Assembly: GCA_036514995.1 (NCBI GenBank)
Contig: DATBWB010000134.1
Span: forward strand, 1-37,247
Reading direction: 5' to 3'
DNA from: Candidatus Acidiferrales bacterium
Lineage (GTDB): Bacteria; Acidobacteriota; Terriglobia; Acidiferrales; DATBWB01
DNA length: 37,247 bases
Under the pieces are notes generated by a model. It was not told the origin of the DNA and ran no database searches. It saw nothing but the letters and a program-made list of their open reading frames with translations. Every line of letters begins with the position of its first letter. Positions within the stretch are counted from its first letter, which is position 1. Shown piece after piece: positions 6,699-14,560 of this stretch. Made by a program: the position numbers and the translations under genes.

Positions 6699-8324
6699 AT
6701 GAAGGCGCGGTTCTGGGGAGTTCGCGGGTCGGTGCCTACGCCTTCGCCGGCCCATCTTCGCTACGGCGGCAACACCCTTTGTGTCGAGGTGCGGACCGGC
6801 GGGCCGGAAACGGGCGCGCCCGAGCCAGGCAAGGGCGAAATCATGATCTTCGATTGCGGGACAGGATTTCGCTTGCTGGGGAACGCGCTGATGAAGGAAT
6901 TCGGCGGGCGGCCCATTCGCGCCCACATCTTTCTCTCCCATTTCCACTGGGATCATGTCCAGGGGCTGCGCTTCTTCGCGCCGCTCTACCAGCCCGGCAA
7001 CCGCATCCACTTCTACTCCTTCCATAGCTTTCAGCCCCGCGGGCAGGAAACGTTGCGGCAACTCATCCGCAATCCCCTCTATCCGGTCGAAAGCAAGGTC
7101 CTGTCGTCGGTGGTGCGCTTTCAGGATGTGCACGGGCAGAAGGCGGTGGTGGATGGGGCGGTGGTGACCGTGCGCCGGCTGAACCACCCTCACGGCTCGC
7201 TGGGCTTTCGCCTGGACTCCGGCCAGCAAGTGATCGTTTACGCAAGCGACCACGAACCCGATGGCAAGCATCTTGACGCAAGCCTCGTCGAGCTGGCCGA
7301 GGGCGCTGACTTGCTCATCTACGACGCCCAATACACCCCGGAAGAATATGCATCCTCCCGGCGCGGCTGGGGACACAGCACCTGGCAGCACGCGGTGGAT
7401 TTGGCGCGACGGGCGCGCGTGAAGAAGCTGGTGCTCTACCACCACGACCCGGACCACGACGACGCCGCCATAGACGAAATTGTCAAGCAGGCAAGCAAAC
7501 ACTTTGGGGATGTGACCGGCGCGGCCGAGGGAAGCGTGGTGGACCTTTCCGGAACCGATTCCTGCGAATCGGGCTCTCCTGCCCAGCCGTTTCCGGCGGG
7601 GGCGGTGCTTGGCGATGTTCCCGCCGGGGAGGCTGCTTTATCTGCATCGGGCTTACCGGATTTGGGCGTGTGGCCTGCGGGTATAACCTCCGGACGCTGG
7701 GGAGAGCAGGAAGCCTTGTGGACGGGCCCCTTGAGCGAAGCTTCGGGAGAAGCCGTCAAAGAGTTGCCGGATGCCCGCCACGGGTGGGACCAGGCGGTTT
7801 TTTTCGAAGAGGAAGTGGTTCCGGCTGAGATCCCGGTGGATACCATCCCCCTTTATTCAGGAGAGCCCATCGCCAGCCCGATCCGGGCGAGCCCGCCTGC
7901 GGCGCGGCCGATTTTGCCGTGGGCTGTCCGGAATCTGGATTGGGAGAAGCTCATACCGGAACGGGCCGTTCCCGACCGGCGAGGATGCGAACGGGTAAGG
8001 ATGGACGGTGTGGCTGCCCGCGCAATCGTCTTCCGGGGCGAGCAGAGAATTCCGGCGCGCGTCCTGGACATGAGCTTTGGCGGGCTCGCGCTCGATTTCG
8101 AAGAGCATTGGATTTTGCCCGGTGAGTTTCGCGCCGAGCTGCACGTGCCGGTGTTGCCGGGGGGCACGATTCGCCTGTGGCCGATCTACGCGAACTTAAA
8201 TGAAAAGGGGATGCGCGTGGGCTGCCGGTTCACCACGAACAGTTCCCGCGAAAGGATTGCTGGCCTGCCGCGATCCAACCCGGGCTGGTCAGAAAATGAG
8301 CCCCGAGGCCTCGGGGCGGATTGA
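6699..8324 (+). CDS. Metallo-beta-lactamase-fold hydrolase fused to PilZ
   Basis: A 541-residue two-domain protein. Residues 1-285 are a metallo-beta-lactamase fold close to the PhnP/cyclic-phosphodiesterase group (FWGVRGSVPTP start, HFHWDH at 81-86, YASDHEP, LIYDAQYTPEEY, HHDPDHDD). Residues of about 290-420 form a low-complexity linker. About 425-525 is a PilZ domain with both c-di-GMP motifs present: RxxxR (Arg428 to Arg432, RGCER) and DxSxxG (Asp457 to Gly462, DMSFGG). This predicts a soluble hydrolase whose activity or location responds to c-di-GMP; the substrate is unknown. The start fits the family N-terminus, and AGGG lies about 10 nt upstream. It is a single gene followed by a possible terminator. 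Confidence 0.9.
   Translation: MKARFWGVRGSVPTPSPAHLRYGGNTLCVEVRTGGPETGAPEPGKGEIMIFDCGTGFRLLGNALMKEFGGRPIRAHIFLSHFHWDHVQGLRFFAPLYQPGNRIHFYSFHSFQPRGQETLRQLIRNPLYPVESKVLSSVVRFQDVHGQKAVVDGAVVTVRRLNHPHGSLGFRLDSGQQVIVYASDHEPDGKHLDASLVELAEGADLLIYDAQYTPEEYASSRRGWGHSTWQHAVDLARRARVKKLVLYHHDPDHDDAAIDEIVKQASKHFGDVTGAAEGSVVDLSGTDSCESGSPAQPFPAGAVLGDVPAGEAALSASGLPDLGVWPAGITSGRWGEQEALWTGPLSEASGEAVKELPDARHGWDQAVFFEEEVVPAEIPVDTIPLYSGEPIASPIRASPPAARPILPWAVRNLDWEKLIPERAVPDRRGCERVRMDGVAARAIVFRGEQRIPARVLDMSFGGLALDFEEHWILPGEFRAELHVPVLPGGTIRLWPIYANLNEKGMRVGCRFTTNSSRERIAGLPRSNPGWSENEPRGLGAD
8300..8317. repeat. Perfect GCCCCGAGGCCTCGGGGC palindrome
   Basis: An 18-bp perfect palindrome covering the last codons of the MBL-PilZ gene. 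Another member of the dispersed palindrome family. Confidence 0.6.
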
Positions 8325-8331
8325 AAAGCTC

Positions 8332-8405
8332 GAGGGGGCAGAACCTCTCATCACCCTACCTAGGCTGTCGCGGAAACGGTCCAACCTTAGACATTCTGCC
8401 CCCTC
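8332..8405 (+). terminator. 12-bp inverted repeat with T-run, possible terminator
   Basis: GAGGGGGCAGAA (8332-8343) and its exact complement TTCTGCCCCCTC (8394-8405) enclose a 50-nt loop and are followed by TTTTC. It starts 8 bp after the MBL-PilZ stop codon. The long loop is unusual for a simple terminator, so this could instead be a structured RNA or a small repeat element. Confidence 0.45.
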
Positions 8406-8624
8406 TTTTCTATTGGAAGCCGAAGCAAGAAGCAAGGAAGCGGGGGGTCGCCCGCTACTCCCGCCAACCCCAAAATGCTCCGGTGTGGCCGGCGAGGCGT
8501 TTTCCAGCCCCGGTGTTCTGGGCTTTGTCGCCAGTTCTTTCTTGCGTCTCACACACCGGGTTTCACCAGCATGAACTCGGCGATTGAGTCTTGTTGCCGC
8601 CGGTGACCGAAGAAAGCATTTCGC

Positions 8625-8653
8625 TTGCAGGGTCAACCGTTCTGCCTGATAAT
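8625..8653 (+). promoter_or_regulatory. Candidate promoter of the Ser/Thr kinase gene
   Basis: TTGCAG (8625-8630), 17 bp, then GATAAT (8648-8653). The -10 is near consensus and the -35 is half-matched. It predicts a start near 8660 and a leader of about 60 nt. Confidence 0.45.
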
Positions 8654-8719
8654 GTCAGCACTAAATCTTGATATTGTCATCATCAACGTTCCGGTCTGGA
8701 GGAGCCCGGCGCTTCGTCC

Positions 8720-11569
8720 ATGATTTGTCCGCATTGTCGCGCAAATAATCCCCCAGGCGCGCTTCGCTGCGCGCGCTGCGGCGGTGTCTTCCCCACAGCA
8801 GCATATGAAGGGGAAACCCTGGTTGGGAGTGGTCACGCGGCTGCCGCGGCGTCACCCGCCGTTGCCAAACCTGCCACGGCTGCCGGCCTGATGTCGCCAC
8901 CGCCCCGAACCCCTCTGGGGACTCCACCCTCCGCGAGCGCCAAGCCTTCGGCGTCGGAGTTCCTGCTCGCGCTCGAGCCCGGCTGCGAGTTCGGCCCGCG
9001 CTACCGGATCGAATCGCTCATCGGCGAAGGAGGGATGGGCAGGGTCTATCGGGCCTACGATAAGGACCTCAGCCGCATCGTTGCCCTCAAGCTCTTGCGG
9101 CCCGGGCTGACCACCGAACCGAGCGCCATGCAACGCTTCAAGCAGGAACTCCTGTTGGCGAGGAGCATCTCCCACAAGAACATTTTGCGGATCCACGATC
9201 TGGGCGATGCCAGCGGTGTGAAGTTCATCTCGATGGCTTACGTCGAGGGCGAGGATCTGCATCAGGTGTTGAAGAAGCGGGGACGCTTGCCCGTTGATCG
9301 CGCCGTGAATATTGCGCGGCAGCTCTGCCGAGCGCTTGAAGCCGCCCACGGCGAAGGCGTGGTGCACCGCGACCTGAAACCGCAGAACGTCTTGATTGAC
9401 CAAGCCGACAATGTGTACGTTTCCGACTTTGGCCTGGCCAAGTCGCTCGAAGCCGATGCCGCCGGAATGACCCGCACCGGAGAGTTCCTCGGCACGCCGC
9501 GCTATATGTCGCCGGAGCAGGTGGAGGGCAAGGCGGTGGACCACCGCAGCGATCTCTACTCCCTGGGGCTCATCCTTTACGACATGGTCACCGGCGAGGC
9601 GGCTTTCCCCGGCGACTCCGGGCTTGAGGTGATGTACCAACGTCTCAAGCAAGACCCCAAGAACCCGAAGCTGTTGAATCCGGATCTGCCCGACTACCTC
9701 GCCCGCATCACCCTGCGCTGCTTGGAGCGGGCTCCTGCCCGGCGCTACCAGCACGCCCGCGAGATTCTTGCCGACCTGGAAGCCGCCCGCGCCCCTTCGC
9801 CTTCCCGCTCCGTGCAGGTCTCTTTGCCGATGCCGACTCGGCGCGGTTGGTTCCTGGCCGCGGGCGCCCTGCTCATGCTGGTCATCCTCGCTCTGGCCCT
9901 TCCGCCGGCGCGCCACTTCATCCTTGGCCGACCTGCCGGAGCGGTTACGCCCGCCGCCATCCCGGCCCTCACTCAAGGCCAATACCTCGCCGTGCTCCCG
10001 TTCCGCGTGTTGGGCGATCCGGCATCGCTCGGCTACGTTGCCGACGGTCTGGTCGAAGCACTCTCCGCCAAGCTGTTCCAGCTTAAGGACGCCCGGGTCG
10101 CTTCAGCGGCTGCGGTCGAAAAGGCCAGCAAAAAGGAATCCTTGGAGAAGACGGCTCGCGCCTTGGGCGTCAATCTCATCGTCCACGGGACCGTACAGGG
10201 AACAGGAGAAAAGATTCGCATCATTGTGAACCTGGAGGACGTGGCTGGCGGCCGGCGTTTGTGGACGGAAGAGTTTTCGGGCGTGACGCAGGATCTACTC
10301 ACGCTGGAAGACCAGATTTACAGCAAGATGGTGGCGGCGCTGAACCTCAAGCCTACCGACGAAGAGTTGGCCCGGGGCGCAAGCCATCCTACGGAGAATA
10401 TTGAGGCCTACGACCTGTACCTCAAGGGCCGAAATGCCATGCGCGGCCAGCAGGACGTCAAGAACATTGAGGCGGCGAGCCGATTCTATGAGGAGGCGCT
10501 CAAAAAAGACCGTGGCTTTGCCCTGGCCTATGCCGGCATAGCCGATGCCAGCTTGCTCATGTACCGGGAGAAGAAGGATAGCTTCTGGTCGCAGAAGGCT
10601 TTGGCGGCCGCTCAGCAAGCGCAGCGACTGAACGACAATCTGGCAGAAGTCCATTTTTCGCTGGGAAGCGTGTATAAGGCGACTGGCAAAGCTGCCGAAG
10701 CGATCGCGCAATTACAACGCGCTTTGCAACTGGCGCCGAATTCCGACGAAGGCTACCGCCGCCTGGGTGGAGCCTACCTGGCCAGCGGCCGGAAGGAGGA
10801 AGCCATCCAGGCCTATCAGAAGGCCACGCAAGTGAATCCGTATTACTGGCTCAACCACAATGCGCTCGGCGCCGCCTATACCCAGTTGGGAGAGAACGAG
10901 AAAGCTCTCGCCAGCTTTGGCCGCGTTACGGAGCTCGAACCGGACAATGCCGCTGGCTACGAGAACGTCGGTGCGGCTCATTTTCGCCGGGGGGAATTTC
11001 AGGAGTGTATCCCTGCCTTTCAGAAGGCGCTCCAGCTCCAGCCCTACTACAGTACCTACTCGAACCTCGGTACAGCTTACTTCTACTTGAAGCGGTATAA
11101 CGAATCCGTCCAGATGTTTGAAAAGGCAGTCGAGATGAATCCCAACGAAGAGGTGGCGATGGGCAACCTGGCGGATGCGTACCGATGGTCGGGACAGAAG
11201 GAGAAAGCCCCGGCCACCTACGACAAGGCTATCGCGCTGGCCTACAAGGAACTTCAGGTGAACCCGCGTAGCGCCATCACCCTGGGGAACCTGGCCCTGT
11301 ACTACGCGAAAAAAGGAAACCCGAACCGCGGGCTCGATTTCATGCGCCGCGCCCGCTCCATTGACCGGACCAACGTGGACCTGATCTATAAAGAGGCTAT
11401 CGTGAATGCCTTGGCCAGCCGTCCCAGCGATGCTCTGAAAGCCCTTCGGGAAGCCTTCCAGAGAGGATATTCCACCGCAGAAGCAAAAAGCGACCCTGAG
11501 CTCGGCACTCTTCAGGGCCGTCCGGAGTTTGCAGAACTTGTTGGAGAATCAAGCGGCAAGTCCCGCTAG
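8720..11569 (+). CDS. Membrane Ser/Thr kinase with zinc ribbon and TPRs
   Basis: A 949-residue protein of a type common in Acidobacteriota. The order is: zinc ribbon (CPHC at 3-6, CARC at 17-20); Ala/Pro linker; PknB-like kinase at about 95-355; one membrane helix at about 375-397; a TolB/FlgO-like domain at about 422-545 (YLAVLPFRV...LVEALSAKLF); and an array of TPRs to the C-terminus. Kinase residues are intact: glycine loop GEGGMGRVY, Lys124, HRDLKPQN with Asp218, and DFG at 236-238. The kinase and ribbon should be cytoplasmic and the TPRs outside the membrane, so it reads as an envelope sensor. It ends convergent with the PEP-CTERM gene; their stop codons overlap by 2 bp. Confidence 0.93.
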   Translation: MICPHCRANNPPGALRCARCGGVFPTAAYEGETLVGSGHAAAAASPAVAKPATAAGLMSPPPRTPLGTPPSASAKPSASEFLLALEPGCEFGPRYRIESLIGEGGMGRVYRAYDKDLSRIVALKLLRPGLTTEPSAMQRFKQELLLARSISHKNILRIHDLGDASGVKFISMAYVEGEDLHQVLKKRGRLPVDRAVNIARQLCRALEAAHGEGVVHRDLKPQNVLIDQADNVYVSDFGLAKSLEADAAGMTRTGEFLGTPRYMSPEQVEGKAVDHRSDLYSLGLILYDMVTGEAAFPGDSGLEVMYQRLKQDPKNPKLLNPDLPDYLARITLRCLERAPARRYQHAREILADLEAARAPSPSRSVQVSLPMPTRRGWFLAAGALLMLVILALALPPARHFILGRPAGAVTPAAIPALTQGQYLAVLPFRVLGDPASLGYVADGLVEALSAKLFQLKDARVASAAAVEKASKKESLEKTARALGVNLIVHGTVQGTGEKIRIIVNLEDVAGGRRLWTEEFSGVTQDLLTLEDQIYSKMVAALNLKPTDEELARGASHPTENIEAYDLYLKGRNAMRGQQDVKNIEAASRFYEEALKKDRGFALAYAGIADASLLMYREKKDSFWSQKALAAAQQAQRLNDNLAEVHFSLGSVYKATGKAAEAIAQLQRALQLAPNSDEGYRRLGGAYLASGRKEEAIQAYQKATQVNPYYWLNHNALGAAYTQLGENEKALASFGRVTELEPDNAAGYENVGAAHFRRGEFQECIPAFQKALQLQPYYSTYSNLGTAYFYLKRYNESVQMFEKAVEMNPNEEVAMGNLADAYRWSGQKEKAPATYDKAIALAYKELQVNPRSAITLGNLALYYAKKGNPNRGLDFMRRARSIDRTNVDLIYKEAIVNALASRPSDALKALREAFQRGYSTAEAKSDPELGTLQGRPEFAELVGESSGKSR

Positions 11570-11577
11570 ACGCGGGA
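11561..11577. terminator. Hairpin holding both convergent stop codons
   Basis: TCCCGC (11561-11566), loop TAGAC, GCGGGA (11572-11577). The kinase TAG (11567-11569) and the PEP-CTERM stop (11566-11568, read on minus) sit at the loop. It may act as a bidirectional stop, but there is no T-tract on either side. Confidence 0.4.
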
Positions 11578-12126
11578 GTGAAGACCCTTGCGAAACCTCC
11601 GCCGCGCCGCCATCATCCCAGCCCCTGTCAGAAACAGCACCACCGTGGCCGGTTCCGGCACATTGGCTGTCGCGTCGAACTGCTCGTTGGGTGTCCACGC
11701 TAGCAACGGATCTGAACCCAGGTCAATGGTGAAATGGCTCCCGCTCAGAATACCGGGGAAAATGCCCTCGTTCACAATGCCGAAGAAACTCAGGAGCACC
11801 TGACCGCCACCCATGCTGGAGCAACTAGAACTGGCAAAGACATCCGAGCTGTGCGCGATGGGAAAGCACGGGTCGCCAGGTGTGAAGGGTGGTGTGGTCA
11901 CGATGTCCAGCCGGAACCAATCCTGGCCGCTCGCATTCACAAATGAGAGAAACCCGAGGCCCTCGGGGTCTGCCTGGAAGGTGAAGCTAAGTCCGACAGA
12001 CGTAGAATCGCCAGTGGCGCCGCGAATGATGATGGACGGGTCCGGGGGAAGGATTGTCTCGGCCAGGGCAAAGTGGGTAAAGAGAACAAGAAAACCTGCC
12101 AAGAGAGCGGCGCGGAAACTTCTCAT
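11566..12126 (-). CDS. PEP-CTERM sorting-domain secreted protein
   Basis: A 186-residue exported protein. It starts with a signal peptide (MRSFRAALLAGFLVLFTHFA, cleavage expected after LAE-like residues 20-22). It ends with the tripartite PEP-CTERM tag: VPEPAT, a hydrophobic stretch VVLFLTGAGMMAA, then RRRFRKG. In the known system an exosortase recognises this tag and processes the protein at the membrane; no exosortase is in this window. The body is beta-rich, low-charge and unassigned. I use the ATG at 12126 because the signal peptide begins there and GGGGG lies 6 nt upstream; a frame reaching 12261 would bury the signal. Confidence 0.88.
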   Translation of the reverse strand: MRSFRAALLAGFLVLFTHFALAETILPPDPSIIIRGATGDSTSVGLSFTFQADPEGLGFLSFVNASGQDWFRLDIVTTPPFTPGDPCFPIAHSSDVFASSSCSSMGGGQVLLSFFGIVNEGIFPGILSGSHFTIDLGSDPLLAWTPNEQFDATANVPEPATVVLFLTGAGMMAARRRFRKGLHSRV

Positions 12127-12556
12127 GGGTGCACCCCCAGCATGAAAAGACACTGCCAGAATGGGAGCAATTGATAGTCCAAGGATTCGACTTCGAGGGA
12201 TAAACGTTTGCCCTTTAGTTATGAGCCGGTTGGCAGCCTGCCGGTTCGTTGGCCACCTCATCCGAACGTTTGCTTATGCAACCCGTTGCGCATTTGCGTC
12301 ACAGGCGTTCTGCACGGCGAAATGGGTCTCGCTACTAAGGGTATAGAACCCTCCCCCGAAACGCGCTTATGAAAGAGCATAAAGCGTGGGATCAGCATCC
12401 TCGCCGCCGCGGCCGAGGGCTGCGGTTCAGACCAACGGAAACCACGGGTGCGGCAGTCTGGACGCTTTGCTTGACCTTTCTTGTTAGCAACTGGTATAAA
12501 ATTTGTTTGGCTTTGTTGCTTGGTTCCTCTCTGCCCGCCGCGACGGGCAGTGCCGT
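12127..12556. other. 430-bp gap between PEP-CTERM gene and tRNA
   Basis: It holds the tRNA promoter (12471-12500) and a small hairpin AGGGT-ATAGA-ACCCT near 12338-12352. No gene is convincing. Confidence 0.5.
12471..12500 (+). promoter_or_regulatory. Promoter of tRNA-Lys
   Basis: TTGACC (12471-12476), 18 bp, TATAAA (12495-12500) followed by an AT-rich stretch. Transcription would begin about 50 bp before the mature tRNA. Confidence 0.65.
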
Positions 12557-12632
<76 letters not shown>

Positions 12633-12641
12633 ATTCTTTCT

Positions 12642-12917
12642 GTGCACCTCTACATTTTGAGAAGCAAGCGAACCGGTCGATACTATGTGGGCGTCACTGA
12701 GGACGTTGCGGTGCGGCTTGCCCAACACAATCAATCTGACGTGAATCCGAGCCGATGGACCCGCGGTGGTGGTCCGTGGGAATTGGTCTTCTCGCGGGGA
12801 TATGGGAGCACCCGGGAAGCGCTACGGGCCGAGCGTTTTGTGAAGCGGATGAAGAGCCGGGCTTTTATCGACAAACTGATTCGCGGGGAATATCAGCTCC
12901 CGGAATTTCGAGACTGA
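12642..12917 (+). CDS. GIY-YIG nuclease superfamily protein
   Basis: A 91-residue single-domain GIY-YIG protein of the small YhbQ-like kind. The core strands are LYILRSKRTGRYYVGVTEDV, then RLAQHNQ, with WTRGGGPWELVF, catalytic-type Arg/Glu in REALRAERFVKRMKSR, and a short tail. The family cuts or nicks DNA, and the role of these small stand-alone members is uncertain. I place the start at the GTG at 12642, ten bases after the tRNA, because the fold begins at once there and an ATG at 12603 would lie inside the tRNA. No ribosome site is evident. It sits between the tRNA and the first tRNA-like repeat. Confidence 0.8.
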   Translation: MHLYILRSKRTGRYYVGVTEDVAVRLAQHNQSDVNPSRWTRGGGPWELVFSRGYGSTREALRAERFVKRMKSRAFIDKLIRGEYQLPEFRD

Positions 12918-12920
12918 GCA

Positions 12921-12970
12921 CAGCGGGTTCCAGTCCCGAAGTTTCGGGACGAGTCCTGGGCGGCTCACCA
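12921..12970 (+). repeat. tRNA-Lys 3'-half-like repeat, copy A
   Basis: Fifty bases: CAGCGGGTT as in the tRNA, then CCAG, palindrome TCCCGAAGTTTCGGGA (12934-12949), then CGAGTCCTGGGCGGCTCACCA-like sequence ending in CCA. The last 25 bases match the tRNA 3' end at 21 of 25 positions. It is 45/50 identical to copy B. The T stem is replaced by a different complementary pair (CCAG and CTGG) that encloses the palindrome. No 5' tRNA half is present, so it is not a functional tRNA. Confidence 0.85.
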
Positions 12971-13078
12971 CTTCACTCGGTTTCTGCTTGCGATTCGACT
13001 GACTAACTTCTGCCGTCCCCCTTGCCTCTTCTCGAACGACGGAAAACGTCGCTTGTGTCGGCCCCAAAGGGTTAACGC

Positions 13079-13105
13079 TTGACGTTTACTGGGAACCGTT
13101 ATAGC
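13079..13105 (+). promoter_or_regulatory. Possible promoter of higBA
   Basis: TTGACG (13079-13084) and TATAGC (13100-13105) with a short 15-bp spacer, just before the GTG at 13114. The spacing is poor, so this is tentative. Confidence 0.3.
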
Positions 13106-13113
13106 ATATCTGT

Positions 13114-13392
13114 GTGATCAAGACGTTTCGCTGCGAAGAGACGCAGAAGCTGTACCGGCGAATTCGCAGCAAGCGTTTTCAGGCTATTGAACGTGTCGCA
13201 CGGCGAAAGCTGCGCCAATTGGACAGTGCGGCGGAACTGCGTGACCTAGCAGCGCCTCCAGGCAACCGCTTGAAAGCTGTGCACGGCGACCGAGAAGGAC
13301 AACGCAGCATTCGGATCAACGATCAGTGGCGCATCTGCTTTGTCTGGCGAGACGGGGATGCCTACGACGTGGAGATTGTGGATTATCATTAG
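13114..13392 (+). CDS. higB: HigB/RelE-type toxin
   Basis: A 92-residue RelE-fold protein of the HigB type, a ribosome-dependent mRNA interferase. The signature features are visible: LRDLAAPPGNRLKAVHGDRE, then QRSIRINDQWRICFVW and the C-terminal DVEIVDYH. The start is GTG at 13114. The toxin precedes its antitoxin (8-nt gap to higA), the reversed order typical of higBA. The module lies between the two tRNA-like repeats, which suggests it was acquired as a unit. Confidence 0.92.
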   Translation: MIKTFRCEETQKLYRRIRSKRFQAIERVARRKLRQLDSAAELRDLAAPPGNRLKAVHGDREGQRSIRINDQWRICFVWRDGDAYDVEIVDYH

Positions 13393-13400
13393 GAGGGTAC

Positions 13401-13724
13401 ATGGCCAAGTCTGAAAAGCTGCCGCCGATCCACCCGGGTGAGATTTTGCGCGAGGACTTCATGCGGCCGCTCGGCCTGAGCATGAACAAGCTGGCGCTGA
13501 ACCTTCGTGTGCCGGTGACGCGCATCGCGGAGATCGTCCACGAGCGCCGCGGCATTACGCCCGATACGGCTCTGCGGCTCGCCCGCTACTTCAACACCAG
13601 CGCGCGGTTCTGGCTGAACGCCCAAGCGGCCTATGATCTTGAAGTCGCCCAGGATGAGCTCCAGCGCAGCATTGAACGCGACGTGCAGCCCCTGCCCGCT
13701 GCCGAACACCGCTCGCGACCCTGA
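13401..13724 (+). CDS. higA: HigA-type XRE antitoxin
   Basis: A 107-residue helix-turn-helix antitoxin. It has IHPGEILREDFMRPLGLSMN, then LALNLRVPVTRIAEIVHERR (the recognition helix), ITPDTALRLARYFNTSARFW and LNAQAAYDLEVA, all typical of HigA. AGGAGG lies 5 nt before the ATG at 13401, which settles the start. A longer frame from 13326 would run inside higB. It neutralises HigB and represses the operon in the known systems. Confidence 0.93.
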   Translation: MAKSEKLPPIHPGEILREDFMRPLGLSMNKLALNLRVPVTRIAEIVHERRGITPDTALRLARYFNTSARFWLNAQAAYDLEVAQDELQRSIERDVQPLPAAEHRSRP

Positions 13725-14140
13725 ATCGGTCTAAGGTTCGACTAAGGTTCAAACCCGGGAACAAAATTGTGTACAAAACCCGCCGAATACCACCTAAAGC
13801 CGTTAGTCTCGACACAGGGAAAGGCTAGATGCGGCAACATCATGGATTTCTTGGAGTGATCAGCGGCTTCCAGTCCCGAGGGATCGGGACGAGTCCTGGG
13901 CGACTCACCAACCTCCTGGCAGAGAGTATTCCTGTTTGCTTCTCGAGGCGACAGTGGAGGTATTTCGGTGTTCGAGGGTGAGGTCTTGCTGCGCAGGACG
14001 CGACTCCGCCTTTGAAATGCTTGTCTGCCTGCGACTGAATCTACCCTGATCGCGGCGGTGTGGATCACAGCCGCCGGCGCGACCTCTTCACACGCCACTC
14101 TTAGGTATCAGTTGGGGCACTACTACGCAGCCTTGCCTGG
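13725..14140. other. 415-bp gap holding tRNA-like repeat B
   Basis: It contains copy B (13861-13910) and no convincing gene. GGTTCAAACCCGGG at 13747-13760 looks like a tRNA T-arm fragment, but the flanks do not fold. A 118-residue minus-strand frame here lacks a ribosome site and any recognisable pattern. Confidence 0.5.
13861..13910 (+). repeat. tRNA-Lys 3'-half-like repeat, copy B
   Basis: Same layout as copy A: CAGCGGCTT, CCAG, palindrome TCCCGAGGGATCGGGA (13874-13889), then CGAGTCCTGGGCGACTCACC plus A. It differs from copy A at 5 of 50 positions, three of which are in or beside the palindrome loop. Preceded by GAT, as the tRNA anticodon arm is preceded by AAT. Together A and B bracket higBA. 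Confidence 0.85.
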
Positions 14141-14341
14141 CTACTTCCGTTGCTGGGCAATTGCGATGGACACGAGGAGCAGGAGGACGCTACCCCTCAT
14201 CAGGGCTGAGGGGGTGATCCCGCCGAAGACGTTGGCTAACCCTAACAGGAGATTGAATCCGTTGGCGATCCGCAGCAGGATGGCCAGGGCAGCAAAGAGC
14301 AGACCTAGCCAGTAAGCCCAATCCATGATTCGTTTTTCCAT
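14141..14341 (-). CDS. Small two-helix membrane protein, unknown
   Basis: A 66-residue protein with two predicted membrane helices (YWLGLLFAALAILLRIANGF and ALMRGSVLLLLVSIAIA) joined by a short loop. I do not recognise it. GGGAGG lies 6 nt before the ATG at 14341, which favours this start over an upstream one at 14452. Confidence 0.65.
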   Translation of the reverse strand: MEKRIMDWAYWLGLLFAALAILLRIANGFNLLLGLANVFGGITPSALMRGSVLLLLVSIAIAQQRK

Positions 14342-14560
14342 GGTTGCCTCCCGATTCAGATTTGCGACGGTGCGGGCAGCCGGTAATTCGTGAGCGGATG
14401 CTAGTCCCTGCCTTCGCGTTAAGTCAATGGGCGAGTCTTGAGACGGATACACGAGTCCCCAGTCGAACTGCTCAGCGGGAATACTCCGGTCCCTGCCGCC
14501 TCAGCTCCAGCAGTCTTTGCGCTCCAAGGGCGGCCGGGAGATTTCTCTGTCTATAGAGTC

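Larger units (their letters stand above)
8325..8719. other. 395-bp gap: terminator-like repeat and kinase promoter
   Basis: Apart from the inverted repeat at 8332-8405 and the promoter at 8625-8653, nothing is supported. The open frames are short and lack ribosome sites. Confidence 0.5.

Noticed and set aside
12143-12158. Sigma-54 promoter for the PEP-CTERM gene
   Set aside because: TGGCA is present, but the GC at the -12 element is missing and the start would fall within the ribosome site.
12921-12970. A second functional tRNA
   Set aside because: Only the 3' half is present; no acceptor 5' strand or D arm is found upstream, and a palindrome interrupts the T arm.
12921-13910. Integron attC sites around the higBA cassette
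   Set aside because: The repeats are palindromic and flank a toxin-antitoxin cassette, but the GTTRRRY-type core sites are absent and no integrase is near; tRNA similarity explains them better.
13742-14098. A 118-residue minus-strand gene
   Set aside because: It overlaps the tRNA-like repeat, lacks a ribosome site and has no recognisable pattern.
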